A stretch of DNA of 64,000 bases from Euwallacea fornicatus (lineage: Eukaryota > Arthropoda > Insecta > Coleoptera > Curculionidae): contig NC_089543.1 in NCBI RefSeq assembly GCF_040115645.1, positions 4,588,001 through 4,652,000 on the forward strand, written 5' to 3'. Both the position numbers and the translations under genes were made by a program. A model generated the notes under the pieces. The model was not told where the DNA came from, ran no database searches, and worked only from the letters and a program-made list of their open reading frames with translations. Below, piece by piece: positions 12,901 to 25,873 of this stretch (position 1 is its first letter; each line of letters starts with the position of its first letter).

Positions 12901-15900
12901 CTCAAAATGATGAGATACCGTAGACTGCCAGTCATTCCACAAGTTGGAAAAGAAAGGCAACTTAACAATCTCTTCTCCCGGTTATCCCGATGGATACGCA
13001 TATAATTTAAGATGTGAATGGATTGTGGAAATACCCCAGCAGTACCATTTAACACTCAAGTTCGTCAATATTAACTTCGGCCCCATTTTTTACCACACTT
13101 GCAACTACGCAGACTCTGTTAGCGTATTCACAAAACAAGTTAATGACGATCAGTGGACGTTCCTGAAGGAGGTTTGTAATAATCAGGTTCCAATACCAGA
13201 AGTAATAGGATTCAACCTCATGAAAGTAACGTTCAAGTCTAACGGTTACTTGAATGGTACTGGATTTCAAGTTTACGTTAAAACAGGTAAAGAGTGTTGT
13301 GAATGGATGCTTTGGAAGGTTATAAAGTGAAATATTTTTAAGACTGTGGTGGGACTTTAACTGACTCAGTAGGATTTATTCAATTTGATAAAGACGACAA
13401 TAAGGATGAGGTATAAGTCTAATATCAAGAGATTTCTACTAATGTCTAAGCATTATTTTCAGTGCCAGTGGAATATTACAGTAAAGAGTGGCCGAACCAT
13501 CAAACTAACATTTATGAAGTTCGATTTAGGGTCAAATGAGGAAAATGCTTGTTCAAGCTATTTAATTATAAGAAATGGAATGTTTCGTGACAGTCCATTT
13601 TTGGGCAATGGCAAGTTTTGTGGGCGTGTTTTACCACATAGCATGGAATCCATTAGCAATCACCTCTATCTGAAATATTCTGGTTCGAAGAACGTTGAGG
13701 TAAATTTAACACTAGTGTTTATTCAGAGTTTTTAGTATAAAATCTCTGGCAGGGATTCTCTATCAAATATGAAGAAGTCTCAGTTAACTGCAACAGGAAT
13801 ATTCAGCTTGACTCGACCGAATCATACACAGTGATAACATCTCCTAATTACCCCAATGTCCCTCATGCTCACATTGAGTGTATTTGGATAATAAGAGCTC
13901 CCCGTGGTGAATCTCTACGAATAGATTTCGAAGAAAGATTTGATATTGCACCAATCAATGCGAGGTAAGTGAAAAATCCGAATTTGCTCTTCATTTTTAA
14001 TTTTAGGCCAGAAGTTTAAATGAAGATGTATTGCAACAAAACTTGGAAAACTGTTTCTACGTATGCAATTACTTATGCAATTAAAAAAAACATTTTTGTG
14101 CTACCACAGTTACGAACAATAACTATTCGGATATATACGGGCTGTGAATGTAATCATATTAAACATTTTAAAGGTAAATTTTTATCAAAAAAATATGAAA
14201 CAAGAAAAGGGAGTTTTGCGATAATAATTATTGAAACATCTTAAATGCAGACTCGTTGGTATGAGTTCAGTATATTCGAAATTGAATCTCACGTGTGTCA
14301 CAATAGAACCAGGCACCCCTGTCACGCATGTGCAATAAAATAATCCACTTGAATAATTCTTAGGTGCAACAATGACTATGTAGAGCTGAGAGACGGCGGT
14401 ACTGATTTATCTGATTTAATGGGAATTGAGTGTCAACAAATGCCTAGCACCAAATACACAAAAGGCAACGTTTTGAGAATTAAATATCATACGGATTCAG
14501 ATGAGCCGAGAAATGGCTTTAAAGCAAATGTGTCAATAAATGATTGCGGGGGAACCTTTAGACAATTAACAGGAAAATTGGATAGTACACTCTATCGCAT
14601 TAAATTAGGCACTTCTTGCACCTGGTGGATCAAATCCACATGGGGTTCTTCAGTTAACTTAATTTTTGAACAGTTTGATGTGGCACAAAAAGACGCGAAT
14701 TGCACAGCTGAAGATGTTGCTAAAGTGAAAATATATGCTGTAGATGAAATTAATAGAAAAGGTAAGTAAGAGATGAGAATATCAAAAATACACTTAGTCT
14801 GGTGAATTTAGATACAGAACAAAATGTCTTTTGCGGAAATCTGTCTAGTAATACGATGGTAACACTGAGTAGCCCTACTGTGAAGGTGGTATTTGAGCCT
14901 AAGTCGAATAAAGATCGGTTCCAGCTTAACTTTTATGGCCATGCGGAAAGTATGATTAAGTGAATTTACTGAACAGTCAACTTAACTTCACGTGTATGTA
15001 TTATGCATCGTAGATTGCGGAGGAACGCTTGAACAAATGTCAGGTACCATTCAAACTCCCGGCTATCCCAATAGTAGAAGCAGGTCGATTAACTGTTACT
15101 GGAATATACGAGTTCCGAAAGGACGAAGAATAACGTTAGTTGTGGAGGATGTGGATATAAGTACCGCAAATACTCTGCTAGTTATTTATGATGGTGTGAC
15201 ACACAGTACGAAAATAGTTGACCAGACGAATATTCAAGCTGGCAAATCTTATGATTCTAGCGATAATTCAGCCGATATATTTTACTCCCAGAGCTTTGCC
15301 AATGCAAAAAGGGGAATTAAAATTACTTACTCTTCAGAGAAATCTACGAGTATGTTTGAGGTGGTGAACTTAAATGCATTTATTTGATTATACGCCTTTT
15401 CAACTTCAGTTTGTAAAGGAAACCTGATGGACCCTCGTGCTGGTGAAATACATGGTCCAGAAACTTCCAATGGTTATTCCTGCGAATATACGTATGGGAA
15501 GAAAACCAGTAATGAAACATTGGTATTGAAAATTATGATTTCGGTGCACGCAAATAAATCTACTGGTGTTTTTTGCGACTATACCATTAGTAAACTAAAC
15601 ATCATGCTATATAACCATAACAAAATTCAATTGTGCCACGACACGAAACATTTGTATAAAACGATTAGGTCAATTTGGAAAGATACAGTTGTTCAGGTAA
15701 GTGTGTAATTTCCTTTTCTTGAAATCCTCAAGGGATTGAGCAAAATATTCTCTTCCTATTTCAGGCTACTGGCGAAAGCTCCAGTGCCATAAACTATACG
15801 ATCCTCTACAATGTTTACCCCTGCGGAGGCATATTGGATGCAGAATCAGGTGAAATTGTCAGTCCAAACTTCCCGAAACCTCCAAACGTGTCCATCGAAT

Positions 15901-18900
15901 GTGCGTGGATAATCAAGTTACCAACATATAACTCACGGATAAAAGTCAACGTTAGCACCTTCGATCTTGAAGACTGTCCCAGAAATTACATCGAAATCTT
16001 CAATGGTCCTACGAGTGTCTCCCCTAAGATCGGAAAATACTGCAAAAATCATGAAGTAACGACATTTAATACTGAGTCAAATAATATGCTCATTGAGTAT
16101 AAATATGAGAGAGGCGATAATGATAAAGCTATGGGTTTTCGTATTTTTTACGAAAGTGAAACTGATGGTATGTATAGCGCATAGCAGCTAGGAAGCTTTA
16201 AAATAACAGAAATTATTACTTAAGGATGTGGGGGAATATATCATAATGTTATGACCGCCAATTCGCCAAACTTTGAAAATGGCAATTACGATAATAATCA
16301 AGAATGTGTGTGGGATGTGATCGCTGAGGAAGGCTATATGGTGGTTCTGAAATTTATAGACAGATTTTTCATAGAAGATAGTGAAAATTGCACAAATGAT
16401 TTCGTTGAGGTAAGTGAGACAGTGAAAGCTGTCGGTGCCGAAAAATTATTTGAATTATATATTACCGATATTTTTAAAACGTATCTGAATTACCGAGTAC
16501 TCGACGAAAGTAAGTAGCTAAATTAACAAACGTCCTCACCGTAAATTGCAAATTCTCATGATCATCTCTGATTCCTCGAACTTCCAGATTTTTGACAACA
16601 AAGGGGACAAATGGATTTCTCTTGGTAGAAAATGCGGTAGGATGAGTCCAAGCCCAATCAGCTCAACTAGCAACCAACTAAGAATCATGTTTAGAAGCAA
16701 TAATAATGTAACCGCTAAGGGCTTTCGAGTAGGTATGGGAATAAAGAGAAATACAACATACAAGTGAATAATTCTGTAGGTAAACTGGGACTTTGTATGT
16801 GGTGCTACATTTTATGCCACAGAGACGGAAAAATCTATTATAGGACCCAGCAGTTCCGTATCATTTAATCGATATTTTAACTATATGAATTGTACATATA
16901 ACATTCTATCTAAAAACCCACAAGGAACTTTATACCTGAATATCGATTATTTCAAGTCTCAAGAAGGTATGTATACAGGGTGTTTATAGTTAGATTTTTT
17001 TTAATGCGTAATTATAAAATTATTAATCTACTTACTGTGGTATCATAAATGAAAGATGAGATATTAAAAAACTAAAATTTCAAAGGTAAAATAAACAACT
17101 GCAGCACTAACTTAACCGTGAGGGGTATATCAACATCCTTTTTAAAACAGATGTTTTGCCTGGGCCAGAATTTCGCAGAACCACAAAGATACAAGAAGGG
17201 TGTCATCGTGCATTATACTAGTTCTGATCCGAGAAAATATATCAACTATAAGTTAACATTTAGAGATGAATGTAAGTCATGTTAGACCCATAGCGAATCA
17301 CTGCAACTGTGTTCTTATTCTACTATTAGCTTGCCAATGGAATATTACCACCCCATCTAAATTGGTTTATCAGGCACCTTATGTATCAAAAGGACGAGTG
17401 AGATGGGCTCAACCACGAATTTCTTGCTCTTGGAGCATTACAGCACCAAAAGACCAAATAGTAGTATTAATGTAAGTAAAGTTAGGCAATATCTACCAAA
17501 ACAGGCTTTATACCTACATACGTTTTTGCCTTATGTGCTCGTATCACCAAAAGGTATTCACTTTAACTCAATACCTACAGCATTCACAACTTAAATATGT
17601 TGGGAACTCCATGCTTATCGCAATACGTCCACATATACGACGGTCTAGAAAATGTGCCTAACAAAAGAATCCTGCAGCTATGTAAGAAAATCACAGAAAG
17701 TATACCTATCTCATCCAGTTCAAATTCCATGCTAGTTCGTTTGGACTCCAGTTTTGACAGATTCAAAAATTTAGACGCAGAAGTATACTTTACGTATGGT
17801 ATGTTTTCGTTACCTTTAAAGACGCAGTGAAATAATTTGATTTTGAACTGATTTTAAGGTCCAGCTGCAGGGTGTGGGGGAAGAATAAACTTAACCGAAA
17901 CTGTATACATACATGCTCCTAATAATTTACCTCACATGGATTGCCAGTGGATAATTTTTACTTCGGAGAACTACAAAGTTGAGCTTGAATTTACTGAGAT
18001 AACGGTTTCCGCCTCCTGTCAAAACCCTGTCAGGAATCACACCTATTACTGCACATGTTCTTATATTGAGGTAAATTGTTTTTTTGAACATCCCTTTAAG
18101 AATAAAGTAGAAGCGATAGAAACAGCTTAACAATAAAATGAGAGTGGGCGATTGTCAGAAGCGACCGAAAAAAAAAGAGAAAAAGTTATTTGAAAAATTT
18201 GAAAAATATCTCACATAAAGCGATTAACTGTATCTTTATGTTTATTTCAAAAACAGAATAGGGTTTGAGCAGCTGCGATATATTCTTAACCGGCCGCTGA
18301 GAACCAAAAGAATATTTTTATTGGTTGGCTTTATTCTTATATAAACCTGAATGAGTGCAGTTTTGTAGAAAAATGTATTTCCCTTAGATAAAAGATGGAG
18401 GGTCCCCTTTTGCAGATCAGATAGCAAAATTGTGCAGCTCCGACAACAACTTAAAGCGCACCTTCACAACTTCATATAACATTGCTTATATTCGACTATA
18501 TTCAGCAGTGCCACAGAACAACATGTTCAAACTGACTTTGAGATCAGTAGAATGTAAGTCAGTTTTACAAACCAAAACATTCCAATTACTATTTATATTT
18601 TCTTTACAGCAATCTGCGGTCCTGTTCAGCTAACGGTGACTAGAGGACTTAAAGAACTAACATCCCCAAATTATCCAAACCCGTATCCAGCAAACCTTAA
18701 CTGTTACTGGATAATCAAGAACCCCAAAAAAAATCAAAAGATAATGTTGTATTTTGAAAAAATCGACATCCAAGAAGGTTCTAGCGAAGGAACCTGCGAT
18801 TCTGACCGGCTGGAAATTAAGGAGGACCCTAATTCAGCTATTGTCAACCAAGGGTTTGGACCAAATGCAAGGCACATGCTTGGGGCACTAACGGTAAGTT

Positions 18901-20089
18901 GGTTTTAAGTAAAAACATTACGGTTGCCATACAGAATCATTTAATGTGTACCTATAATAGAACTGAAATGTGCGTAACAAGATGAAATAATTTTTTCAGG
19001 ATAAACAAGATTCATTTTTCTTTTGTGACAACGACACAGTTTCATTCGACTACTACTCTATTGGAAGTGAAATAATTCTTACTTTTAAAAGTTACCAGTC
19101 TTTCAGGAAAAAAGGAGCCGGTTTTAAAATAAAATATGGGAATTCTGGTAAAAATTAGGTTTGCATTTTAAACAGTATTAAAACGGTATCGACTTTAGAC
19201 TGTAATAGAACCATTCGGGCGGATGAAGGAAGGATTCAAAGAGAATATAATGATTTCACAGAGGTGTTCTGTTCTACGACAATTATAGCATCTCCGAACA
19301 CCACTCTCTCAATTTATTTCATGCATTTCATGTTCATAAAAAAAAATGAGCAGAATTGCACGAGGAGTAGTTTGGAGGTCGGTAAAGCGAGCCTATGACC
19401 TGAGCATAATTAAAATTAGGAACAATTTCAGGTTAGGGAAAACAGTCTAACCGGACCACAAATATTCAAAGCCTGTGGATACCGAATACCCTCTCCTATA
19501 TTTTCAAATAGTAGCAAGCTGGTTGTAAACATCTACAATTCGTTAGGCAACACAAATTACTTTAAGTACAACCTCATATTCATGTCATCAACGAAAGGTA
19601 TTGGTTGCGGAGGGAAATTATTTAATTATGTTGGAATATTCTCGAGTCCCATGTACCCAAAACCATATAGGAAAGATATGGAGTGCACCTGGGAGGTGAG
19701 AGTGCCGAGAGGATATTATGTTGCTTTTATGTTCAAAGGTGAGAAACTGTTCGGAAGTGTCAGATTTTATTATACCCATATTATCCTTCAAGATTTTAAC
19801 ATCGGCGGAGAATGCACACAAAACAAAGTTTTGGTTACTACTTACACGAATTTCCTACCGACAACAATGATTTACTGTAGCGTAAGTAAAGTTAATTTTA
19901 GGTCTGAGACTTGCATAGAAACTTTTAAAACTCATTTCCACACAGGGTGACAGCCACATAAATGTTTTATTTTCGGAGATCAAGCTCGAAGTCACCTATT
20001 ATTCTTCAGTGAACAACGGTGGAACTGGATGGTTAGCACAATTCCAGGCAATAAAACACCAAAATGAGTTTATAAATTGGTATGGTTAA
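3630..20089 (+). CDS. CUBN: Cubilin, complete gene (54 coding exons, 3690 aa)
   Basis: Giant peripheral endocytic receptor. In vertebrates it pairs with amnionless to take up vitamin B12-intrinsic factor and filtered proteins, and in Drosophila the pair works in nephrocytes. The chained exons encode a signal peptide, an N-terminal segment, 8 EGF-like domains (about residues 144-486) and 27 CUB domains (about 487-3690), the same order and the same CUB count as human cubilin. Total length 11,073 nt divides by three. The start is the ATG at 3630: it opens a hydrophobic leader whose split codon joins in phase to the next exon. The last exon ends in Asn-Trp-Tyr-Gly then TAA. No transmembrane segment or GPI signal is seen, as expected for cubilin, so membrane anchoring would need amnionless. 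Most introns are 45-60 nt. The one doubtful junction is the exon-16 donor (8036/8037). Exon coordinates are given in the block entries that follow. Confidence 0.93.
4145..5680 (+). other. CUBN: Cubilin exons 3-7: helical segment and 8 EGF-like domains
   Basis: Exons: 4145-4465, 4546-4933, 5010-5110, 5166-5292, 5354-5680. The first about 78 codons of exon 3 are cysteine-poor apart from one Cys and rich in Ile, Met, Lys and Arg, matching the cubilin trimerisation helix. From 4379 eight EGF-like modules follow in series; those opening with Asp-Ile/Val-Asn/Asp-Glu-Cys (near 4561, 4834 and 5038) are calcium-binding type. Exon 7 needs the acceptor at 5351-5353 so that the split Gly codon joins the upstream Asn-Asn-Pro. 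Confidence 0.9.
5757..10196 (+). other. CUBN: Cubilin exons 8-23: CUB domains 1-9
   Basis: Exons: 5757-5944, 6020-6188, 6273-6348, 6402-6507, 6574-6733, 6783-6967, 7041-7194, 7250-7404, 7499-8036, 8088-8274, 8544-8704, 8911-9092, 9141-9491, 9543-9735, 9790-9971, 10025-10196. Nine CUB domains follow one another, most opening with Cys-Gly-Gly and most split by an intron just after the '..Tyr-(Val/Ile)-Glu' strand, the usual cubilin pattern. Exon 16 (7499-8036) carries the end of CUB4 and all of CUB5. CUB4 (7250) and CUB8 (about 9298) open with Cys-Glu and Cys-Asp instead of Cys-Gly-Gly. Confidence 0.88.
10880..15349 (+). other. CUBN: Cubilin exons 24-38: CUB domains 10-18
   Basis: Exons: 10880-11061, 11112-11273, 11324-11453, 11706-11939, 11991-12098, 12148-12384, 12437-12609, 12661-12859, 12924-13286, 13343-13410, 13463-13699, 13753-13964, 14364-14761, 14812-14949, 15014-15349. 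Domain starts by Cys-Gly-Gly or equivalent: 10880, 11324, 11991, 12437, 12924, 13343, about 13786, about 14545 and 15014. CUB13 (12437-12859) lacks the first conserved cysteine at its opening. Intron 23 (10197-10879, 683 nt) is the longest in the gene and holds nothing recognisable. Confidence 0.87.
15410..20089 (+). other. CUBN: Cubilin exons 39-54: CUB domains 19-27 and stop
   Basis: Exons: 15410-15696, 15765-16167, 16225-16409, 16588-16728, 16780-16966, 17086-17271, 17330-17471, 17581-17798, 17859-18070, 18388-18553, 18610-18893, 19000-19147, 19199-19377, 19432-19738, 19793-19881, 19946-20089. Domains open at 15410, about 15823, 16225, about 16792, 17330, 17859, 18610, 19199 and about 19606. 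These C-terminal CUBs diverge most: several lack Gly-Gly after the first cysteine (19, 22, 23, 25, 26). Exon 42 must end at 16728 (CGA|gtaggt) to stay in phase with exon 43. The gene ends with TAA at 20087-20089. Confidence 0.87.
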
Positions 20090-22702
20090 AAGAGACAATT
20101 AAAAGTTTTGTGTAAGATAAGCTTGCTGAATTTCTTTTTGCCTTAAAACGTCTACAAGTTTCCGAAAATTGGATAGAGATACAGATACTCTTGAAACTTT
20201 TGAGAAAGTTGATGAAAATATAATAGAAATTTTGTGAAATGGAGCTTCGTGAAGAACTTAATAATAGTAACTTAGTATGGAAGATAGACTAAGGAATTAA
20301 ACAGAATTCTGAAGATTTCATTAAAACATGTTCTACAAATATATTGTGGAATTCGTTGTTCCATGAATAAAACAAAACGATTTACCAATCGAATGTGCTG
20401 ATTTCGTTTGAATTCATCATTAAACAACTTTAAAAAAATTTCAAGTAATAGCGCCGTAGTAATGTTTTTAAATTTCTTGTCGTATTCTTGGTCTGTTTGC
20501 TTACTGTAAGTTTGATATGGTGACAAGTTGTACGGGTCTAAACTCACAATTTAGGGCTTTCCACATTGTCACCTGTCTGATTATAGTGCTTCAAAACAGC
20601 CTTTGTCTTAGTTTCTGAAAGAAACCACTTTTCATTTTCAATCATATGACCAAGAAATTCTATATTCTGTTTCAACAAGTGGTATTTGATTTCGTTATTT
20701 CCAAATCGGGCTCTCTAAATGTTTGGACGTTCACGTTCCACGATTCCTGTATTTATCAAGGGATAAGAAAGTTAATTAGTGACTTTCTGGAAAATACCAA
20801 AAGAGCTGCATGACCTAGTAATTGAAAGTTTAAACTAGAACGCTTCCTTATAAGTGACCAATGAAATATATCTTCTACTATCTTGTTCAATGCTAACATA
20901 GAAAAATTATTTTTTGTGTAAAAAACTGTAAAAAAAAGGCCAATGAGAGCAGAGGCTAAAGATATTAAAGTATATATTGATCATTTAATTATTCAATTTA
21001 AATAGTCTGTGCATAAATAATTCTTTTTTGTTCCTCAATTGCTTCTTTACACTGAATGGTCAACAATAGATTACATAATGAGCATGTAAATAACCATAAA
21101 ATAGTCCTTCAAACATTTACAAAATTAACTCTACAGTTACCATAATATGAACTTAGTTGACGTTAAATACTCTACATAAACCTCTCTAGAACCGAATTTG
21201 TAGTCCATTATACACAAATTCGGATTTCTACAGGGTATCTGCAGAGCAAGACCATTTTTTCTTGAAGAAACAGCAACTTGTGAATATAAAAGCCAGTATT
21301 TGTTGATTCAAACACTCTTGCTACCTATACCCAAAATGACCAAAATTCGTAATGGGACAATGATACTATTTTATAGAATCATTTCCAAGAAATAGGAAAG
21401 TACTAGAAAAATATTATAGTTAAAATAAGTCAAATTCAAATAGACAAATTGGCGAAGAACACAACAAATTCCAACTAAATATCCCATAAACTCTGGGAGC
21501 TAAAAATTTAAAAATATTCAAAATTCCAAGCCCTATACCTTAAAAAGAAAAGCTTGTGCAGATCTACACTAATAAAAATCTTTGGTTTGTTTTTTGTAGC
21601 AAAAATTATTGTTAAAATCATACAACCTAATTTTCAGACGCTCTGTAGACATCATTTGAACGTATTTGGGACAAGAATCACATCAAATTCACTAAACAGG
21701 TACTTAAGTAATGTACAAATACACATTTTAGATTAGCTTAAACCAAATGTCTTCATGAAATCATCAGAACTTTGGCTCTAATCAAGTCTTACTAACAGGG
21801 ATATGCATGCTTTTGTTAACATGTAAATTGGTTAATTTACATGAAAATTATGCGCCTTGCAAAGTTTAATAGATTTTAGTAATTAAAAGTAAATAATTTT
21901 TAGGACATTATGCCCTTAGAGGTTACTGGGCTAATGCAGACAATACAGAAAACCCGCGCAAATATTAAGAATTGAAAACAACATTTATGACTCATTCTCC
22001 CAGTAAAACATAAAAAGGTCTTATAAATCTTTAAAAATTGAATGCGAGCTGTGAATTTATTTTCACAAACTAATTAAAACTTTTATGTGTAATAAACTTT
22101 CTGTAACAAAAGCTCCAAGCTATGGATGGTGCAGATCCAAAGGACCATATAAACATGTAACATTAGGGGCTTAACCAAGTATTAGAGTGAAGTGACAACT
22201 TACCCCGAGGCTTCACCATTGTTAGAGAGATCTTTTGAGTTGATTTTAAACAAATTTTGAACCCCTTAAACATCTAAAATTAAAAAAAATCTCTGCTCAC
22301 AACCGGTGGTCTGCTACTGGAAGACCCTAGAATTTTTTCGCTAATGTCAGGTGTCAAATGAACTTTTTATTTTACGCTTCTATAGTTAACATTTTAGGCC
22401 ATACCCACTGATCAGTGAACATTTTATCTTTGTCCTTTTGACTAGTTCGGAAAAGAATAGCACCTAACATCTCTTCGAAGTTAATACAGAGAGAAAAACA
22501 TATAAAGTCTAAAGAGTTTCGTAATCGCGCATATACTGCTGTCTTAGCTTATTGCATTAACGTAGATAAAGAAACAACATTTATTCTGACTCTCTATCCG
22601 GCACTAATATAAAAAGCCGAATGAATGAAAACCCCTATATATAACATGTTAGGTTAGTAGTTGTATCATGTCTTCGAAAATACTGGCAAATAACTTTAAA
22701 AA
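20090..22702. other. Spacer between cubilin and TIM50
   Basis: No host gene seen. It begins with the cubilin 3' UTR; a possible poly(A) signal AATAAA lies at 20366-20371, about 280 nt after the stop. A decayed reverse-transcriptase fragment lies at about 20575-20705 on the minus strand. The rest is AT-rich with only short, unrelated open frames. The TIM50 promoter should lie in the last few hundred bases, but I see no clear core elements. Confidence 0.5.
20575..20705 (-). mobile_element. Decayed Ty3/gypsy-type reverse-transcriptase fragment
   Basis: The minus strand over about 20575-20705 reads as a short uninterrupted stretch resembling the end of the Ty3/gypsy RT domain. The hallmark Phe-Leu-Gly-His motif is at about 20646-20660, preceded by a Lys-Tyr/Leu-Leu-Lys segment and followed by an acidic, Lys/Thr-rich connection. 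No LTRs, primer-binding site or other pol domains were recognised nearby, and the downstream frame (20272-20547, -) is not clearly related. It is an old, non-functional relic. Confidence 0.5.
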
Positions 22703-24551
22703 ATGTTGAGATTTTCCCTTAGAACCGTAAATATCCTCAGAAATGCTCTTAAGCAAAGACATGGGATGATTTTCCATGATCAAAACTACCGCGGTTTCAT
22801 ACAAATTCACTATAACATTAGCCAGGCCCGGGTCTACTCAAATGGTAAGACTAAGCAGTACGTTTAAAAGCAAGATGTAAATACCTCTCTTTAGACCAAA
22901 AATATAAAACCCCTTTGGGAAGCTTGTTAGATAGCAGTAAAGAGCAAGCTCAGGCCAATCAGGAAAAGGTAGATGAGGAAGAGGCCAAGAAACAGAGGGA
23001 ACAGTCATGGCGCACAATGAAACTTACCTTAATATTCTTTGGAATAAGTTTCTCTCTAGTGGGCACTTATTTAGTTGTCACTTTAGGGGCTCCTCAAAGA
23101 GATGAAGAGGGTTTGCCTCTGCGAGATCAGTTTTCTGATTTTCCAGCTGTTAAAGCATATTTCTTGAGGACAATTAGAGAATTAGATTATTATCGAAAGG
23201 TAGGTATTGAACGTAGATAACTCAAAATTGATTGTTCATGAGATAGATTCTTATGTTTAATTTCCCTATATTCCCTTAAGCAAAGATTAAAGTTTGAATG
23301 AACTAAATCAAACAATATTATTATGATGTCAAGCAGGTAGTCAAAACTAAGAGAAAAATTGTTGACATTTTGTGTTCATAATATAGCAGACACATATTCC
23401 AGAATTTTGAATAAAAATAAAAGCCTTAACTCCTTTCCATTCTAGCTTATAAGAGAACCTTCTAGGGAAAAGTTACTGCCTGATCCACTGCAATATCCTT
23501 ATATACAACCTAAATATACATTAGTTCTAGAAGTTACTGACGTATTAGTACATCCAGATTGGACATACCAAACTGGCTGGCGATTTAAAAAAAGGCCATG
23601 TAAGTGTTTAGGAATCAAGAAGGATCTTGGTACTATTAAGTCACCAATTCGTCTAGATCGTTGATTTAATGTGTTTAAAACAAGTTTAGTTGACCTTGCT
23701 TTTCCCGCGTCAAATAACTTAGAGACTTTCGCGTGTAGACATTAAATCTGACAAATTATTCATTCCGCATCTTATGAATCTAAATTAAGATTATTTGTAA
23801 ATCATAATAATATGAATAATCGCTTTCAAACTATAAATATCAAAGAGTGAAGCAACTATTTTTTTATAAACTGTGATTCTACATATAAAATCCGCGAATT
23901 GGCGACATCTAAATATCTCTATGTAAATCACTCCAATCTTAATTTAGCGATTTAATTAATTTCCAGTGTTGGATTACTTCCTAGAATCTCTTAAAGATCA
24001 GTATGAAATCGTTATATATACGGCAGAGCAAGGAATGACGGTATTTCCGTTAATTGAAGCAATTGATCCGAAGAACATCATAGCTTATAAACTAGTCAGA
24101 GATGCCACTCATTTTACTGGGGGACACCACGTTAAAAGTTTAAACAACTTAAATAGAGATTTAAGCAAGGTCATATGCATCGATTGGAATGGCAGTAATC
24201 TTAAGTTCAACCCTGAGAATTTGTTTTGCGTAAAACGATGGCCGGGCAACGACGATGATACTTCTCTTTTGGATTTAGTGACCTTTTTGAAAAGTAAGGT
24301 CTGGGATTTAGTATTTAAATTAGTTTTTACCTTTAATTCATTTTACAGCTATAGCTGACAATGGAATAGATGATGTAAGGGATGTTTTGAAAGTCTATAG
24401 TAAATATGACGACCCAATAATGGCATTCAGAGAAAAGCAGAAGAAACTCATAGATGAATTAGAAGCACAAGCGGCAGCGCAGCGAGAACAGCAAAATAGT
24501 AAAGTGTCTAGGTGGACTCCTACTTTCTTCAAGAAAATTTCGACCTCTTAG
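22703..24551 (+). CDS. TIMM50: TIM50, mitochondrial inner-membrane translocase subunit (5 exons, 376 aa)
   Basis: Receptor subunit of the TIM23 complex; it binds presequence proteins in the intermembrane space and passes them to the channel. Exons: 22703-22844, 22895-23199, 23446-23599, 23967-24293, 24349-24551, all GT-AG and phase-consistent. Residues 1-47 are rich in Arg, Asn and Gln and nearly lack acids, a mitochondrial presequence. A transmembrane segment lies at about 90-112 (Leu-Ile-Phe-Phe-Gly-Ile...), after an acidic, Gln-rich matrix stretch. The FCP1/NLI-type domain follows from about residue 172 with the family signatures 'HPDWTYQTGWRFKKRP', 'EQGMTVFPLI' and 'GGHHVKSLNNLNRD'. The catalytic DxDx site of active FCP1 phosphatases is degenerate here (Glu-Val-Thr-Asp), as is normal for TIM50. 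The ATG at 22703 opens the presequence and joins in phase to exon 2. The gene is on the same strand as cubilin and convergent with the DHHC gene. Confidence 0.95.
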
Positions 24552-24616
24552 TTTTATTAAACAGCTGTTTAACGTATAGCTTTTCCAAGTGTATTTATAT
24601 GGCATTACTTTTTTTA

Positions 24617-24622
24617 AATAAA
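24617..24622 (+). terminator. Likely TIM50 poly(A) signal
   Basis: A canonical AATAAA lies 66 nt after the TIM50 stop codon and is followed within 10-25 nt by a T/G-rich stretch, the usual arrangement for cleavage and polyadenylation. Transcript ends are not visible, so this is a position-based call. Confidence 0.6.
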
Positions 24623-25873
24623 TATTTTCTTTCGTTCTTGAAACGTTTCTTCATATATTAATGATTCTTTTCGACGACGTAACGCTCAATTTTGCTTTGA
24701 GCGACGGATTTTTATAAACCAAGAATATCTCTTATTTTCGGGGTAATAGAAGGAATACGAGTAAACACCCCTGAGGTCTACATTGAAGTTATTGTCATTT
24801 ATTATGAACTAACCGATATTAAATGAGAAATATAAACTAGTGCAATTCGCACATGCCGTTTGAAACGTATAGTAACCACACTTATTCTACTTCTAAAAAA
24901 GGGGTATTAGAGAAGCGTAAGTAATGTATTATTTAAAAATATTTATTTTCTAAAAAATATACAATTAACATGGCTCTGATAATTTTTTAGGAATACAATT
25001 TTAAGCGGAGTAACTCTGATGTACTAAAATGTAACTTCTAAAAGCTGAAAATTATCAATTACTCTGATCTCAAATCACTAATACTGGCGCTATGTAGTTA
25101 TAAAAATGTAATAATCCAATTTAGTTCTGAACTAAAATTTTCAGTTTATTTATAACGAACCTTAGGTTACACCATTGAATATAAACATTTCCCTTAAACT
25201 TCCCCATTAAGGTAATACAAAGATTTGACTAGATTCTTACTTAATATATATTTAAACAAAATATATACGCCCTTACCAATTACAAAACTTCGAAGATATT
25301 TTAAATTTACGTCTAAGATAAATTGTATCAATAGTTGAAATTTAACACATCAATGGCAAGATTGTACTTGCTATTCAAGTGTGATTACACTTTAAAAGCC
25401 TTTTAATTACCTACCTACTGCTTTTTCACAGAGTCACTTATTGCGAATTAAGCGACAGTATGTGAGAAAAGCTGAAATAAATTAGTTCTCTTTGGTGGAT
25501 AAATCATAAAAGCATTCATTACGCAATGTATTATAGCTTGTTTCCCAAATTGCGTTAGTCTTACTCGATTCATCAATGTAAAATTGATTAGTGACATTAA
25601 TTCCAATCAAAATTTCTACTATTGGGATTATCAAAACTTTAAATATTAATAAATATTCACATAAATGACACACCACCCTGATTTTGACAATAAAAATGGC
25701 AAATAAGTTATTGAAACCCCCTAATAACTTATCTTATTCTTAAAACTTGCTTAATTCAAATGATAACAATTTTTAATGCGCGACAATGGCTAACGAAGGT
25801 TTACATTTAAGAAATTACGGTGGCACTAAATGAACTATTAAAAACTGATGATATACTACCACTACAACCTTGT
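24623..25873. other. Spacer between the convergent TIM50 and DHHC genes
   Basis: AT-rich sequence with no supportable gene. The minus-strand frame at 25482-25676 (64 codons) shows no recognisable features. The stretch probably holds only the 3' ends of the two converging transcripts. Confidence 0.5.

Noticed and set aside
20272..20547. 91-codon minus-strand frame next to the RT relic
   Set aside because: It could be further retroelement debris, but no RT, RNase H or integrase motif is visible, so it was not joined to the relic.
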